Shown in pieces: positions 12,770-25,338 of a stretch of DNA of 64,000 bases. Below the pieces are notes generated by a model. It saw only the letters and a program-made list of their open reading frames with translations, was not told the DNA's origin and made no database searches. A program made the position numbers and the translations under genes. Within the stretch, counting starts at the first letter, position 1, and each line of letters opens with the position of its first letter. This DNA comes from Ascarosepion bandense (lineage: Eukaryota > Mollusca > Cephalopoda > Sepiida > Sepiidae): positions 1,540,501 to 1,604,500 of the forward strand of contig JBBBDQ010000225.1 of assembly GCA_037127315.1 (NCBI GenBank), written 5' to 3'.

Positions 12770-13813
12770 GTGACACTGCCACCCGGCTGGCTGGTTGGTT
12801 CGGTCGCTTGCTGGTTTGGAAATAGATCCTGCTGTAATGATGTTGAAACAGTACCAGTTATATCGATGCTTTTGGGCCGTTGCTGCTGGTCATGATGATT
12901 TCATCACTGAAGCTGATTGCAACAACGGACCTACTGCCCATGTTGTGATTTGATCTCAGAAAGTCATGTTGTTCAAATCCAGTGGCCATATTTCTACCAG
13001 ATCCAGACCGGACACTTGTGTATACTTGTAGTTAAAAACAAAATAAACACGGCACCAAAAAAAAAGTAAATAAATGAATAAGGTCGAAGATGCCTGGAGA
13101 GTTACGAAGAAAGCCTTTATGAAAAAAATAATTATTAGTTACAGGAGCAGATAATACAGTTGTCGGAATGCCAGTTTACAATGGAGAGAGAAAGTTTTCA
13201 AAATATCAGAGCTTTCAATCTTCAAAATAATGTCTTTTCTAAGTTTCGTTAAAGTAAACAGTTCTTCAAATTTTCATTAAAGTCTTTTCACATATTCTAT
13301 AATCAGAGCTGTCAATTCTCTAAGTAACTTTTAAAACAACAAAGTTCTTCCGGGTTTTTATCGGAGCTTAATGGAATCTACTGAATCAGAGGCGGCGACA
13401 TGATGGCAGAGGTGTGGGGTTGTTTTATCCTTGTCGCTCAAAAATCTCTCTCAACTCTGATTTTTCTTGTTGAGTCTCCATTTTTATAACCATCCTCAAT
13501 ACTCTCGGGGGATCTAGCTGACTCAAAGCTTTTGACCAATGAGATTATCTTCCACCACACGATTTGTGGGGAGCTATGGATCGACGAATGAAATATCAAC
13601 AGCTCACATGACGTAATATCTTTCTGTCTTCTTTCTTTCGATTACATCATCTGTCTTCCGATCCCACAATCTGTTCCCAGGAACAACTGTTGAGGATCTA
13701 ACCCTACTATTAATTGTGCTTTATTGACCTCATCAAGTAAATCCTGACATCTTGTTATGGCTACTTACATATTACAGAATTTTAACTGGCCCAAAACAGT
13801 TCGTTTCAAACAC
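12770..13813 (-). mobile_element. Possible minus-strand LTR plus leader of an LTR retrotransposon
   Basis: An island clearly richer in GC than its flanks. On the minus strand a candidate LTR begins TGTTTGAAACGAACTG (13813 downward) and has TATAAAA (about 13482-13488). It is followed by a primer-binding-site-like TGGTGCCGTG (plus-strand cacggcacca at about 13050-13059). About 290 bases of leader-like sequence follow, ending near 12770. No gag or pol protein could be read. The LTR's far end does not show a clean CA, so its borders are uncertain. The alternative is another unclassified repeat. Confidence 0.4.
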
Positions 13814-16600
13814 AAAAAAAAAAAAAGAAAAATTATATTTTTCTCTTTTTTTCCCAACCATCAGCCAATGTTTTTATTCCCCGGATTTTACAAGCACACG
13901 ATAGTATAAAAAATAGTTTTTTACATAAGCTCACACTGCAGATTACAATAAAGCACAATTAATAATACCACTAATATCAATTTCTCTTTCTCTGCTGCAT
14001 TAAACCAAACAAAAAAAAATATATCAATGGGAAATAGTGTCATAATTCACACACTGGCCCTCATTCAACCCCTTAACTACCATCAACCCCCACCCCCGAA
14101 ACTCCTCACCGATCCTTTTGATATCCCCTGGTTTAAACTAACTATATGCACCTAGTCAATTTTAAGTATAAATTGAAGATTACTCTAAAAGCATGATTGG
14201 ATTGGGAATTGCATTGTTTTTTTTAAATTAGAGCATTTAACTGGTAAAAATTGCACTGTAATATGAAATTTTTTCTGTATTACAGTGAAAAGCATACAGA
14301 AATCAGATTATTATAATCTAGAATCCTCAGTTAATCAACAATTTAACTGAATCAAATTTAATCATTAGAAATATATTTCAGTTTTTATTATGTTTTAGTC
14401 ACTTAGGTTACCTTCACATTAGATACTCTTTATAATTTCTACTTTGGCAGGTTTCCACTTTTAAGTAAATATAAAAAGAATGGTGCTATCGGGTGACATG
14501 ATTTGTTGCTCTCAACAATCATGCACTTTCACTTGTTCATTGTAATTTTAGTTTTGTTCCCTTTATGATTTGATGCTTCAGCTTTTCATTCTACTTTTAT
14601 ACAAAGTGTCTCTAGAAATGTTTGCATGTATGCTTCATACTTGTTGAAGAGAAGATGGAGCACCTTTTATTCCCATTGTGATTTAAGATGTTGACAAACA
14701 ACTGGACAGAGGTGGTGTCCAGTATCTACTACATTCATCAAGTTCAACATGAATTCTTATGGGAATGACAGGCAAATTTCATACTACAAAATTTAATATC
14801 CTTGTTCAATTACAGAACTGTTGCACAATTACAACTCATTCTCAACTATGTAGCTATGTTTTGCTACAAGAGGACATTTTGAATGCTTAAAATAAAGTGT
14901 CATTTAAACATTAATCTTATGCTTTTATTTTTAAACTTTATCCCATTCTTTATTAGAGAAGTCTAACTTCAGCTAATGACTAGTTAGTATCCATCACAAT
15001 ATTTTACAATTATAATCTGTTCTCAATCCACCGCTCTCTCTGCATCCTGAATCAAAAATGCCTTACTACACAAATGAACTTCTCATTATATTCACATCAT
15101 GACACATTCATGCAAATGAACCAACATTATAACATTTAAAACCAGTTTATGATTCCTCTCTTCATTTTTATACAACACTTACCATATCTTTTTATTCAGA
15201 TTTTCTCTTTGTTCCCTTTTTTTCTTTTTCCTCAACAGATTTCGGTTGTTGTACTCTTCAGCCTTTTTCAGGTGCCTTTCATGTGCAGTAATTTTCTTTG
15301 AATTTTGAACCAAACTGTTATTCAATTGACTTACTGTTCTTCCATTTTGAAATTTAAGAAAATGCTATCAAACCTTTCATGTCACTTGTTTATTTCTTCC
15401 ACTGAATCAGATTAGATGACTTTTCTGAATGCAAGGATTGAATTCATAACTGCTAAGAAACCAGATATGCTTGAACATTCTCTATAACCCAGAATATGAT
15501 ATAAATTGTTGTGTGTATCTAATTTTTTATGGGCTATCTTGTTTGTATAGGTCTAACTTTTTTTAGGTGATATAAATTTCTACAAATTCTAAGTTTGCAT
15601 TCTTGTTCATTTTTTTTTATATATCTGATGGCTTTGAAAACAAAACTTACAATCATCAGAAAATTAATTTCTTTTTTTACTTTTTAATACAGAATGTAAA
15701 TTACAATTCCTTATTTTTTCTAGTCAACTTTTAATTTCAAATCCTAGAAAAGTGATAGTTGATAAAAAATTTAAAAGTTTAGCTAATGTTTAAAACAATG
15801 GAAATAAAAACCTTAAATGTAGTGCTTTTATTTTTATTTTAAATTTCATTATATAATTCGGCTTGTTCCTTCATTCTATAGCACATACTTTACCTCCTGC
15901 TATTATACCTCAAATAAACAATGGGGTTTTCCAGTTCAATTGCAAGAGTAAATGAAAGAAAAGATATATGAAAGGTGATGTTTGATTTTAGGGAAAGAAA
16001 AAATAGCTGAGACAATGATGTCTACTTCAGCAAGATGAAAAATCTTGTCAATTTTGAATCTTCATTTGTACCCTCATGTTATTTAAATAATGACCTGTAT
16101 TCATATTTATGATTGCTATTGTAATATTTTACGACAGTTGTTGTGAAGCTCAAATATTTAATGAGACAATAGGGGAATTTCCATGGGTATTGTCATGGAA
16201 TTCACAAGAAGCTGAATTATTGATTAATCAGAAAATTTGAATATGAAACCTGTGAAATTTTCATGAGTATTGCTAGCCTGAATAATTTCTTTACATAATC
16301 ACTTTTTTTTGTTTAGGACAAAATAGTTAAATATTCAGAGAGAGAGATGTATGCTGACAGCATTAAAAGCAGATAGAATGAACTAAGAATGGAAATTCAA
16401 AGTGGGACACATTAAGAGAAGCTTCGGTGACATCAGTAAATGAGATCTTGTAGGAAAAAAGGAATGGTTGATTGCTGAAATTCTCAATATAATGAAATGG
16501 TGACAAATGATGCCAAGATTTGAATATACAGAATAATAGTACATTGTAAACAATTAGAAACAAATGCAGGCAGGCATTTAAAAAAAATGCATAAAATCCA
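13814..16600. other. AT-rich gene-free stretch
   Basis: No coding exon, RNA gene or recognised transposon protein was found. The part 13814-14110 still has the higher GC of the preceding island and may belong to it. The rest is ordinary AT-rich intergenic or intronic DNA. Confidence 0.5.
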
Positions 16601-16649
16601 AAGAAATGCTGATAATACAGAAAAAAATACTTCTAAGACTGGATATGTT

Positions 16650-17190
16650 GGAAAATTCTATGATCAAAGAGAATGCAATGCACAAAAATATGGAAGGATC
16701 TAAAAATGGCCAAAATGAACAGGAACAAAGCAGCAGGACCAGAAGGAATTGTTATAGAAATGCTAACAGCTTTAGATGGTTTAATTACTGAAATAATAAA
16801 TATGCAACAGAAAAATTAGATCCATTTTCATAGCACAGCCTAAGAAACCAGATACAAATGAACGTAAGCTTCATTAGACAATCAGCTTAGGAAGTCACAT
16901 AACAAAACTTATTTGAATTCTGATGAATAGAATGCAGAGCAGAATTGGACCACAAATGGGGGTTCATTAAAACCCTGGAACAAGACGTGATATTTATGCT
17001 CGGTGATATCAGAAAGAGAAATGCAAATACAGAAGGATGTATACCTATATTTAATAGATTTTGGAAAAGTGTTTGATAAACTTGATTTATTTAGGAAAGA
17101 TATTAGAATAATCCAGGACTGGGGATGAACTGTCTTCATACTGGGGGTAAACACATTCAGTAAATACACAAAAATAAAAAAGAATTAAGG
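16650..17190 (+). mobile_element. Decayed RTE-like LINE fragment, reverse transcriptase part
   Basis: In several frames the sequence reads pieces of a non-LTR reverse transcriptase. NRNKAAGPEGIVIEMLTAL (about 16711-16770) matches the KxGKAxGPDGIxxEML block of RTE-type LINEs. Later come MNRMQSRIGPQ, a degenerate RRDIY and FGKVFDK-like remnants of the catalytic D(F/Y)xKAFD block. Many stops and frameshifts show that it is dead. The same family recurs at 18600-19990 and, on the other strand, at 22491-25515. There is no endonuclease domain here, so it is truncated. Confidence 0.65.
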
Positions 17191-18597
17191 TGAGTTATTT
17201 AACCATTACAGTAGTGTTTTCCAATGTGGGTGCTTCCTTGTGGACTCTGTTGAAAGGAGCCATTAGGAGTTTTATTTCATTAAGGGGGTAGTGAATATAT
17301 TAAGGGGAAAAAATTATTCAATATTGGTGTTTCTGACATATTGTCTGTTTTGTCATGCCTAATTTTATCTTCCCTTAGAAACCTTTATTTATCAAGCAAC
17401 CTTTTTTAGGTTAAGAATTGTTTAGTCACTTCATGTTTCATTCTTACAACACTGAGCAATAGACATTTTCTTTTAATTCAACTGAATTGATGGCACACTT
17501 CCCTTGTATGTTTGATTTATTCACCCCTGCTAGGATGTAACATTTTCTTTATATTTTATGTGTAAAATATGTTCATCTAGGGATGTCCACTTTATTATTC
17601 CATAATAAATGTTTCATTTTATTTGAAAGATAATGCACTAAAATTATTATTAAAAAGAAATTTGTGCAATTTAAAATAAGCATTTTTAACGACTGACTGC
17701 ATACTTGTAAACAAAGGAAATGTTTTAAAAATAAAATATCTATTTTTAAACAAATTAGCAAATTACAATTATAAGTAACTGAATTTGTAAGGAAAAATTA
17801 CTTATTTTTTGTTTAACTTTAAAAATATAGCAAAACAAGTTCAGTTAAATCCCAAAAATGATGCAAAAAGAGTTATCTTTCTAAAAATTCACTGTCTCAC
17901 AGGAGAACCAAAGCTGCAATAACTTTTATTCTTATTCATTATATATACTACTACCATGAAATTTTGGAAAATGATCAATTTATTTTTGAAATACATTTAT
18001 AAGAATTAACAAGTATTAAAAAAATAAATGACAGTTATTGTTATTTTCATTTACTTTCAATTGTTATTTATTGAAGTGTCAAATTTCCACTAGTATTATA
18101 TCAGACCAAGAAATTTTTAGTTTTTTTTTTAATTTCAACAAATTCATTATTATGATCATTATTTGATAGAATATTTAAATATTTGGATTTAATTTTGCTT
18201 TAAAATGTTTCTTAAATTATTTTCCTTAAGCCAATTATATCAAATTTTCCCTATTAAAAGATTTTCTCAAAGGGAAGAGGGTGTAGTAAGTAGTAGAAGT
18301 CTGTCCCTAGGTTTATGAGTGAATGACTACTTGACCAACTAACTGGGAGTTAAACCCAGTGCTGTTTCAAAATTTTTTTCAGAGGTAGATCTCTACCATT
18401 TTTAATTTTAGTTTGAATTGGTCATTTGAGTTTTTTTTTTTCTTTCTTTGTCTCTTCCCAGAAATAACTTCCTCATCTAATCTTACTTTTTCATTTTTTT
18501 TATTTTGTTTTATTTTTCCACTTGATGATCTCCATGGTATTTGAGTGCTTAAAGTTTAGGTTAAATTTTACATTTCATAGTAGGATGAAAAATAAGA
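17191..18597. other. AT-rich stretch without recognisable features
   Basis: Nothing gene-like on either strand. The sequence is poor in complexity and rich in short A and T runs. Confidence 0.5.
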
Positions 18598-19990
18598 CCA
18601 AACAAGTCTTGACGAGTCAACAGCCAGTTAACTAAAGATGATGTCTCAATAAACCACCATGGAGAAGGCAACAGAAAACCACTCCACTATTAATCACAAG
18701 AAATATGGCAAGTATCAAGAAAAAATAAGAAATTTGTGTGAAGTCTATGGGAAATAACTACCCACCTAGGCAGGAACAACATGTGCAACAGATATCACCT
18801 GACTGTCATTCAGCAACTGTTAGCATAAAGGGGATGAAATTCCTCAGAACTGATCCCTCACCCAGAAAGAAGCAACAGGTGTTACTAAGAAACTGTTTGC
18901 ATTAAACAAAAAATAACCCCCAAGATATGAAACATTAGAACATTGAACAATGTGGCCTGTTGGAAAATGTAAAACAGGTGATGAGTAGCTTAAAAGTCAA
19001 CATTTTATGTGTATGTGAAACTAGATGACCAAACAAGAGATTTTGTCAGTAACAACCACAGGATTACATATGCAAGCAGAGAAAAAAAAAAGAGTTGGAA
19101 TGATACTAGATCAAAACATGAGGAAATGTGTTCTGGGATACTGTCAGTTATCTGAAAGAATTATTGTAGTTAAACTGAAAAGAAAGCCTTTCATATTTAT
19201 TGTGCATGTACCAACAGTATAAAGTACAGTAAATAACATCGTCCCAAATGAATGGATCACAAATGAGATTCTCAAGATGATGCAAAAGAGACAAAAAATG
19301 CCAAAACAGAACAGAATACAGAAAACTACACTATGAAATAAGGAAAAATGCAAACAGGCTAAAGAAGAATGGCTCAATGAAAAATGTACAGAAATAGAAT
19401 AATTATCACAGATAAAGAAGGCATGCATAAAAAATAAGAGAACAGGACAAAGCACAGGCTGCATAAAATCCAAGAACTGAATTCTCATATTAGAGAAAGA
19501 AAAAATACTAAGCGATGGAATGAATATATCAGAGATCTCTTCCATGTCGAAAGAGAACAACAGTAAAACCGAAGTGGAAGCCACACTAGCCAAATTGAAC
19601 AAAGCGACAATGCCAGATGGAACTGTAATAAAGATGCTAGCAGCCTTACTATATTTTGGCATAGACAAGGTTATAGTCACAAACAAACGTGAACTCCACC
19701 GAACAATTAGAATAATGAGCCACATCAAAACTAATCATCTGAATTTATAAGGAATGGAGTATGCAGCAGATTCAGACCAGAGATAGGACAAGAACAATGT
19801 GGGTTGATCAAATAAACTAGAACAATGAACGCGATATTTATGATCAGAATGCTATCAGAAAGAGTAATACAAACACAGAAGGACGTGTACCCATGTTTTA
19901 TAGACTATGCAATTTGCAGAGAATTGTGGGGAAAAGGTGGTGGGCAGGTTTCCTGAAGTTACCCTAGAAAAGATGCCAAAATTACTGAAG
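18598..19990 (+). mobile_element. Decayed RTE-like LINE with endonuclease and RT remains
   Basis: The apurinic-like endonuclease domain is readable from about 18935. NIGTLNN is followed by STFYVYVKL (degenerate from the LCVCETRW motif), a segment with GMILDQNMRKCVLGYCQLSE (about 19102-19160) and KLKRKPFIFIVHVPT, which corresponds to the xVYAPT block. The inter-domain region is shredded. The RT entry block reads LAKLNKATMPDGTVIKML (about 19583-19640), followed by FGIDKV and ELHRTIRIMSHI. The copy ends near a remnant of the CFIDYA(K) block (about 19893) and then passes abruptly into unrelated sequence. All frames are broken, so this is a pseudogene. Same family as 16650-17190. Confidence 0.75.
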
Positions 19991-20009
19991 CTTATAGAGA
20001 GTATTAGTC

Positions 20010-20959
20010 TAAATCATTTAGAGGAAAATTAAATGTTTTGGGAAAAGAGAGCCTCGTTTGGGAAGATTAAAGATTTTAATAAGCTGGTCGGCATTGATAG
20101 GTACTTTGATCATTATTGCTGCAATAGTAGCAGCGAGTAGGGGTGGGCACAACTCCCATCCCTTGATTTCTTCACTTACTCTTGATTCTTCTATTTGTTG
20201 CTGAGTTCTTAGCAGAGAGGCATTGAGTACAATTTTTAAAGTGTTTAGTATGACCAACAACCTACCGCACTGTAGACTGGCACTCTATTATTGTGATACA
20301 GTCGGTTATGTATATAAACAGATGGAAAATCAAACAAAATCAGAGTCAATTAATCAATTAATTTTGTCTGTTCACCTATGCTGCACTCATGGCAACATAA
20401 CCAGAGATGAAATGCAACATTTGTATAACTAGCTGACGATCTGAGATGGCTAACTCCTCCTTGCTATATTGAAAACAAACATACCTTCCTATACCACATT
20501 GTCAAGTAGCTGCTACTACATTTGGATATATACGTATATATATAACCAAGGTATTAACAAACACAGTGTTGCCACAGGCAAAGGTAAGAGACACTCACAC
20601 AGGAGAGGGGATGTGTTTGATCAAGTGACCAAAAGGAGAATCCCTGACTAAAAATGTTAAGTGTATCTAGAATGCATCCTAACCACCCCAGCTGGATGCG
20701 ATGCTCAATATAAGCAAGAGTCAGTGGGTTTTCAGACAGTAGAGTTGGTTTGACAGTTTGATCGAGAGTGAGTGAGTTAACATGAGAGACGTGTTGTCAC
20801 GTGACTGCTTGCCTTAGAAGAACCTCCAACTTTAGGCTAGTGCTAGACTAGTCTAACCAACTTAGATAAAGTGTTACATCCTATAGAAGCCAAGGGTTGG
20901 AATTATAGTTGTCTGCATGGCATAGTGATAAACACTAACCAAATATTGCACCAAACAGA

Positions 20960-20990
<31 letters not shown>

Positions 20991-21545
20991 AACTCCTTAC
21001 TGTTAATTTTACAAAAGTTTTTTCTTTTCTTATTGTGGCTCCCAGCTCTGTCTGGATCAGCGATACAGTGAATTTCGGCGACTTCCAATCCATATTGTCT
21101 TTGTGATCAATTGAGCACAACGTGAAACAGTGCTGAGTTCAGAACAAAGTGATCGACTTGATTAGCTGCAGAGATTTTGTCATCAATGCGAAGGACCAGT
21201 GGGGGTTCACATAAATAAACTAGGCTGTTTCTAATGAAAGAAGTAAGAAACAAAAGGAGAAAGAAACAGAAGTTCTGCTAAAAGAAAAGTGAAAAACTGA
21301 AATTAATTATTGAACTGTTGTTTAAAAGAATAGAAGATTTATCTTGATATTATCTCTTAAGAACAAATTAGTCAAAGTCCCAGAAACTCTGATGAATCTG
21401 CTAACCTTCTTAGTTTCGACTTTCAAATAAGTAAGTGTATCTTTTTTAAAAGAGTATTGTTCATTTTTACAAAGAATTACAATTAGTGTTTGAACAAAGA
21501 ACAACTATTGTTATCAACACCTGCCTAGTTTATATATTGCTGCGT
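20010..21545. other. Unclassified mixed sequence, repeat-like
   Basis: Composition is less AT-rich than the surroundings, suggesting further old insertions, but no protein, LTR pair or SINE boxes could be defined. It contains a TA microsatellite at about 20962-20990 and a small TATA run near 20527-20543. Short open frames here are not convincing. Confidence 0.4.
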
Positions 21546-21549
21546 GTAT

Positions 21550-22397
21550 TATAAGAATTAAACTCCTAATTTTAGCAGAATAAAAGGATTATTTATTTTA
21601 CCAAAATAGCAACACGTTCAACTCTAGTAGAATAAAATTTGATTCTACGTGGGTGGTATAATTTAACCTCCTTAACACCCCCATGCGTTCAAGGGGAGCA
21701 ACTCTTCTCTCTTTTCGTATTACCATGTGTTCACAGCGGCAAAGTAAATAAGATTAAAAATGCGTGCGTCTCAATTACAGAACTATTTATTGCAACATAC
21801 AAAATAATAAAAATACATAAAAAGGTTTTTACATTTAACATGTACAATTAATAAATGAATAACATTAGAAATACGTACAATAAAGACAGGAGAACTGCTA
21901 AAATTATAAGTATTTTAGCGTCAAAGATCGCGGAACATACAATAAAAAATATTGTAACCAAGTCACGAATTAGCCAAGAGGGAAAGAGGAAGGTGTGCTT
22001 TACGAACACAGACACAAAGAAAGTACTTGACGCTAAAATACCTAATTTTAGCAGTTCTCCTGTCTTTATTGTACATATTTCTAATGTTATTAATTTTTAT
22101 TGAACTGTACGTGTTAAATGTAAAAACCTTTTTATGTATTTTTATTTTGTATGTTGTAATAAATAGTTCTGTAATTGAGACGCACGCATTTTTAATCTTA
22201 TTTGTTTTTTTGCCGCTGTGAACACATGGTAATACGAAAAGAGAGAAGAGTTACTCCCCTTGAACGCGGGGGTGGATTTAAGGAGGTTAAATTATACCAC
22301 CACGAAAATAAATTCTTATTCTACTAGAGTTGAACGTGTTTTTTTGTTGTTGAAATAATACTTTTATTCTGCTAGAATTAAGCGCATAATTCTTCTA
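21550..22397. mobile_element. Fold-back (long inverted repeat) element
   Basis: Two arms of about 375 bp (21550-21925 and 22026-22397) are reverse complements of each other at roughly 90 per cent identity by eye, separated by a central spacer of about 100 bp. Shared arm strings include TTTTAGCAGAATAAAAG, ACGTTCAACTCTAGTAGAAT, CTCTTCTCTCTTTTCGTATT, ATTACCATGTGTTCACAGCG, ATGCGTGCGTCTCAATTACA and CAGGAGAACTGCTAAAATTA. The ends are TATAAGAATTA and its near reverse complement TAATTCTTCTA, flanked by GTAT at 21546-21549 and 22398-22401, a possible 4-bp target duplication. There is no coding capacity: it is a non-autonomous DNA transposon or other fold-back element. Confidence 0.85.
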
Positions 22398-23319
22398 GTA
22401 TTTGCAATTTTACTATTTCAAATAAGGAATATTTAAGCTGAGTAAAAATTTCTGAAAACCTATAAAATTTCTTGTATTATACACAGTTCTTCATGTGCCG
22501 TGCCGTGCCCCTTCAGGGCATAGGATTTCCACATGGCTCTGTCTCTTGTCGCTCTCAAAAGTCTTCCTCTCGGTATCTCTCCAAAACTCCATTCTGCCAT
22601 ACATTTGCTTAGGTCTATCAAGTAGGTCTCGCACTGCTTTCCCCTGTCTCTCTTTCACATTATCCATCCTGTGAGTATTCAATTCTCCAGAACCTCATTA
22701 CATGTCCCAGAAACATCATCTGTCTCTTCCTTATACTAAGTATGAGTTTTCCTTTTGTCTCCATCCTCTCCACCACCTGGTCGTTAGTCACGTGCTCAGT
22801 CCATGGTATCCTCAGCATCATTCTGTAAAACTACATTTTTGCTGTCTCAAGCCTCTCCTTCATTCTTGAGGTGATCGTCTAACATTCACTGCCATACAGA
22901 AAGACAGACATCATATAGCAATCCAGTATTCTCTTCTTTGTTTCCAATGAGATTTTCTTGTTTTTCAGTACCTTGGATAGCTTTTTAAAATGCACCCCTG
23001 GTCATGCCAATGCATCTTTGGATCTCAGCATCGCACTTTCCATCTTCTGTCATCACGCTTCCCAGATATTTAAATTTCTTTACTTGTTTTATTTTAGTTT
23101 TTTCGACTTGTAGTTGGCATTTTGGGGTCCTCCTTTTGCTAATGACCATACATTGTTTTATTGAAATTTATGCTTAATCCTTTCTTCTCATTTTCTCTTG
23201 CTACCTTCTCTAGGAGGTCCTGCATTCTCCTTTCCGTGTCTGCTATCAGAACTATGTCATCTGCGTATCTTACACTGTTGAGATTGTGGCCGCCAATGAC
23301 GAATCTTGGCGAGGTTTTT

Positions 23320-24265
23320 TTTATTAAATATTCGTCAGACGATATTTTTGAGAATCATGAAATTTTTGTCAATGAGGTGTATTTGCGCTTGGTGATTTGA
23401 GTGAAATGTATTTTGTTGAAAAAAGGTCAGCCAGGTGCGCAAAAAGAAAAACATTCTCGCATTTGGATTTTTATTTTGTCTAGCAAGGTTGGAGATTCAA
23501 GTCCCACTTTTAAGTTTGTACCGGTATATAGCTGTCAATGGCGCGGAAGTGATGTCAAACTGACAGAAAATCTTTAGTGGTAATTTTGATTTTGAAGAGT
23601 CTGGACACAACCATTGAAGTGTACGGTTGAGTAGAATCAGGGGTCTCACCAAAGGGGGTACTAACAACTCTGACCAAACAACGTCCTAACCCATGGCATG
23701 TCACTGAAGATGTCTTTGTATGAAAAGGGAAAATAAAATATATTTTATATTTTACTTTACATATGGGTCTGGTCCATTACTTTTCAACAGAGGCATTTGT
23801 TGCAGATTGTATTTATTGTTGCTGAGGGTGACGACGAAGAGACAAAGAAGGTGAAGAAGAGGATTATGAAATGATTATGTGAAACTAATTTTTGTGAAGA
23901 ATTCGGGTTGAGTGGTCCCCGACGAAAAGTGTTTTATGATTTGAAGAGTTGCCCCGAATTTGTTGCGGATCTTGAAGTTTAATCGTCGCCCAAGAAGTTT
24001 AAGAATAATCCCCGTAGCGGTAGCAGTGAAGGCTGCAGAATTTAAGAAGTCTAATTTTTGTCTCCAGTCGTCAATCTCGAAATTGCAACATTCGTCGTTC
24101 GTTTTACCAACAAGATTGATTCAGTACCGTGGACCTAGAATTACAGCCTTGTATTTTCCAGAACTGAATTGCAGAATTATCATAATCTCCGTCATAGTGA
24201 GAGAGCACTGAATTAACAGCAATATTGTTCCAGAATTATCGTTATCGCCGAACCTGATATATAAC
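23320..24265. other. Unidentified insertion within the RTE-like LINE
   Basis: The LINE reverse transcriptase reads up to the FNLYS...ILREI region on the right side and resumes at FVIGGHNLN on the left, so only about 10-20 codons of LINE are unaccounted for. The roughly 950 bp between is foreign. It includes an EGDDEETKKVKKRIMK-like open stretch at about 23823-23873 and moderate GC, but no terminal repeats that I could pair and no family I could name. Confidence 0.5.
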
Positions 24266-24912
24266 ACGTTATTTCTCTCAGAATTGTTTAGCTATATAAG
24301 TTGAATAGATCTGGTGAAAAAAACACATCCTTGTCTTACGCCCCTTTCTATTTTTGTATACCTGCTGAATTTGCTTCCTATCCGTACGCAAGCGGTTTGA
24401 TGCCAATTTGATTTATATTTTTGATTATCCTAATGTCTTTCCGCTTTATTTCTGTTCGATTTGTTCATTGCCGATTCCACTTCGGTTTTTAATATTTTTT
24501 GTTTATCCGTATTTTTGTGTATTGTTGGTTGCTCTCTCTTGTCGTGGAAGAGATCGCCAATATACTCATCCCATCTCTGATGTAGTTTTTCTTTTTCTAG
24601 TATGAATGTACCATTCTTCTCTGTTATACATCCTTTGCTGACCAGGTCTTTTGTCCCGTTAGTTACTTTATTTTTTTTTTATACATATCACCATATTTGT
24701 CTTGCTCAGTCTCTCTACTTCAGCACATTTGTCGTTGAGCCATCTTTCTTTAGCTTGTCTACATTTGCTCCTTATTTCCTTGTGTATTGTGTTCCATTTC
24801 ATATCTTGGCATCGTTTTTTTTTTTTTTTTTTGTTTTTTTTTGCATCAGGTCAAGAATCTCTTCAGTGATCCACTCATAATTCTTCCGATGTGCTTTTTC
24901 CGTTGGGATGGT

Positions 24913-25338
24913 TGTAATATAACAATCTGGCCCCACCCGAGGAAGGCTGATGCAAGCGAGGGTGTTTCCGGTCGTTGAAAGGAACGGATGTCGTTTGACC
25001 TTATTTCCGGCAGCAGCGGAAATAACTACAGAGGCAAACAGAACAGGTGTCTCTGAGAATTACGTAGGCATGCGTGGGCGAGGCAAAACCGGAAGAAAAA
25101 GTCCCGGTTCTGGAAGATTATAAAAAGACCTCGGCTCACGGATTCGCCAGTAGTAGAGGAGCAACAGAGATCGGCCGGTGAAGAGAGACACAACAGATAA
25201 GACTACACTCCCGTCAACCCATTAGAAGCGCGCTCTCTCAATTCTCTGTTCCCTATTCTACACGGTTCATCGTCATTAATAAAAATATAACCTTATATTT
25301 TTATATATATGCGTGTTGTTGTTTGTCGATATATAACA
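24913..25338 (+). mobile_element. Solo LTR with 4-bp target duplication
   Basis: A 426-bp unit starting TGTAATATAACA and ending ATATATAACA (TG...CA ends). It is flanked on both sides by TGGT (24909-24912 and 25339-25342). Inside it are TATAAAA at 25119-25125 and AATAAA at 25278-25283, in the order expected of promoter and polyadenylation signal on the plus strand. Removing the LTR and one TGGT rejoins the RTE-like LINE frame on the minus strand (SANDT... then IPTEKAHRK...). A 4-bp duplication fits some Gypsy-type elements; the internal region has been lost by LTR-LTR recombination. It is much richer in GC than its neighbours. Confidence 0.88.
25119..25125 (+). promoter_or_regulatory. TATA box within the solo LTR
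   Basis: TATAAAA in the middle of the LTR, about 150 bases upstream of the AATAAA signal. This spacing is typical for U3/R of an LTR. Confidence 0.6.

Noticed and set aside
19144..19728. 194-codon open frame on the minus strand
   Set aside because: It is antisense to the RTE-like LINE remains on the plus strand. Its Phe/Ser/Leu-rich composition is what an antisense frame of a Lys-rich protein gives.
23823..23900. Resemblance of an acidic/basic stretch to a Harbinger-type nuclease N-terminus
   Set aside because: Too short and too low in information; no catalytic blocks follow.
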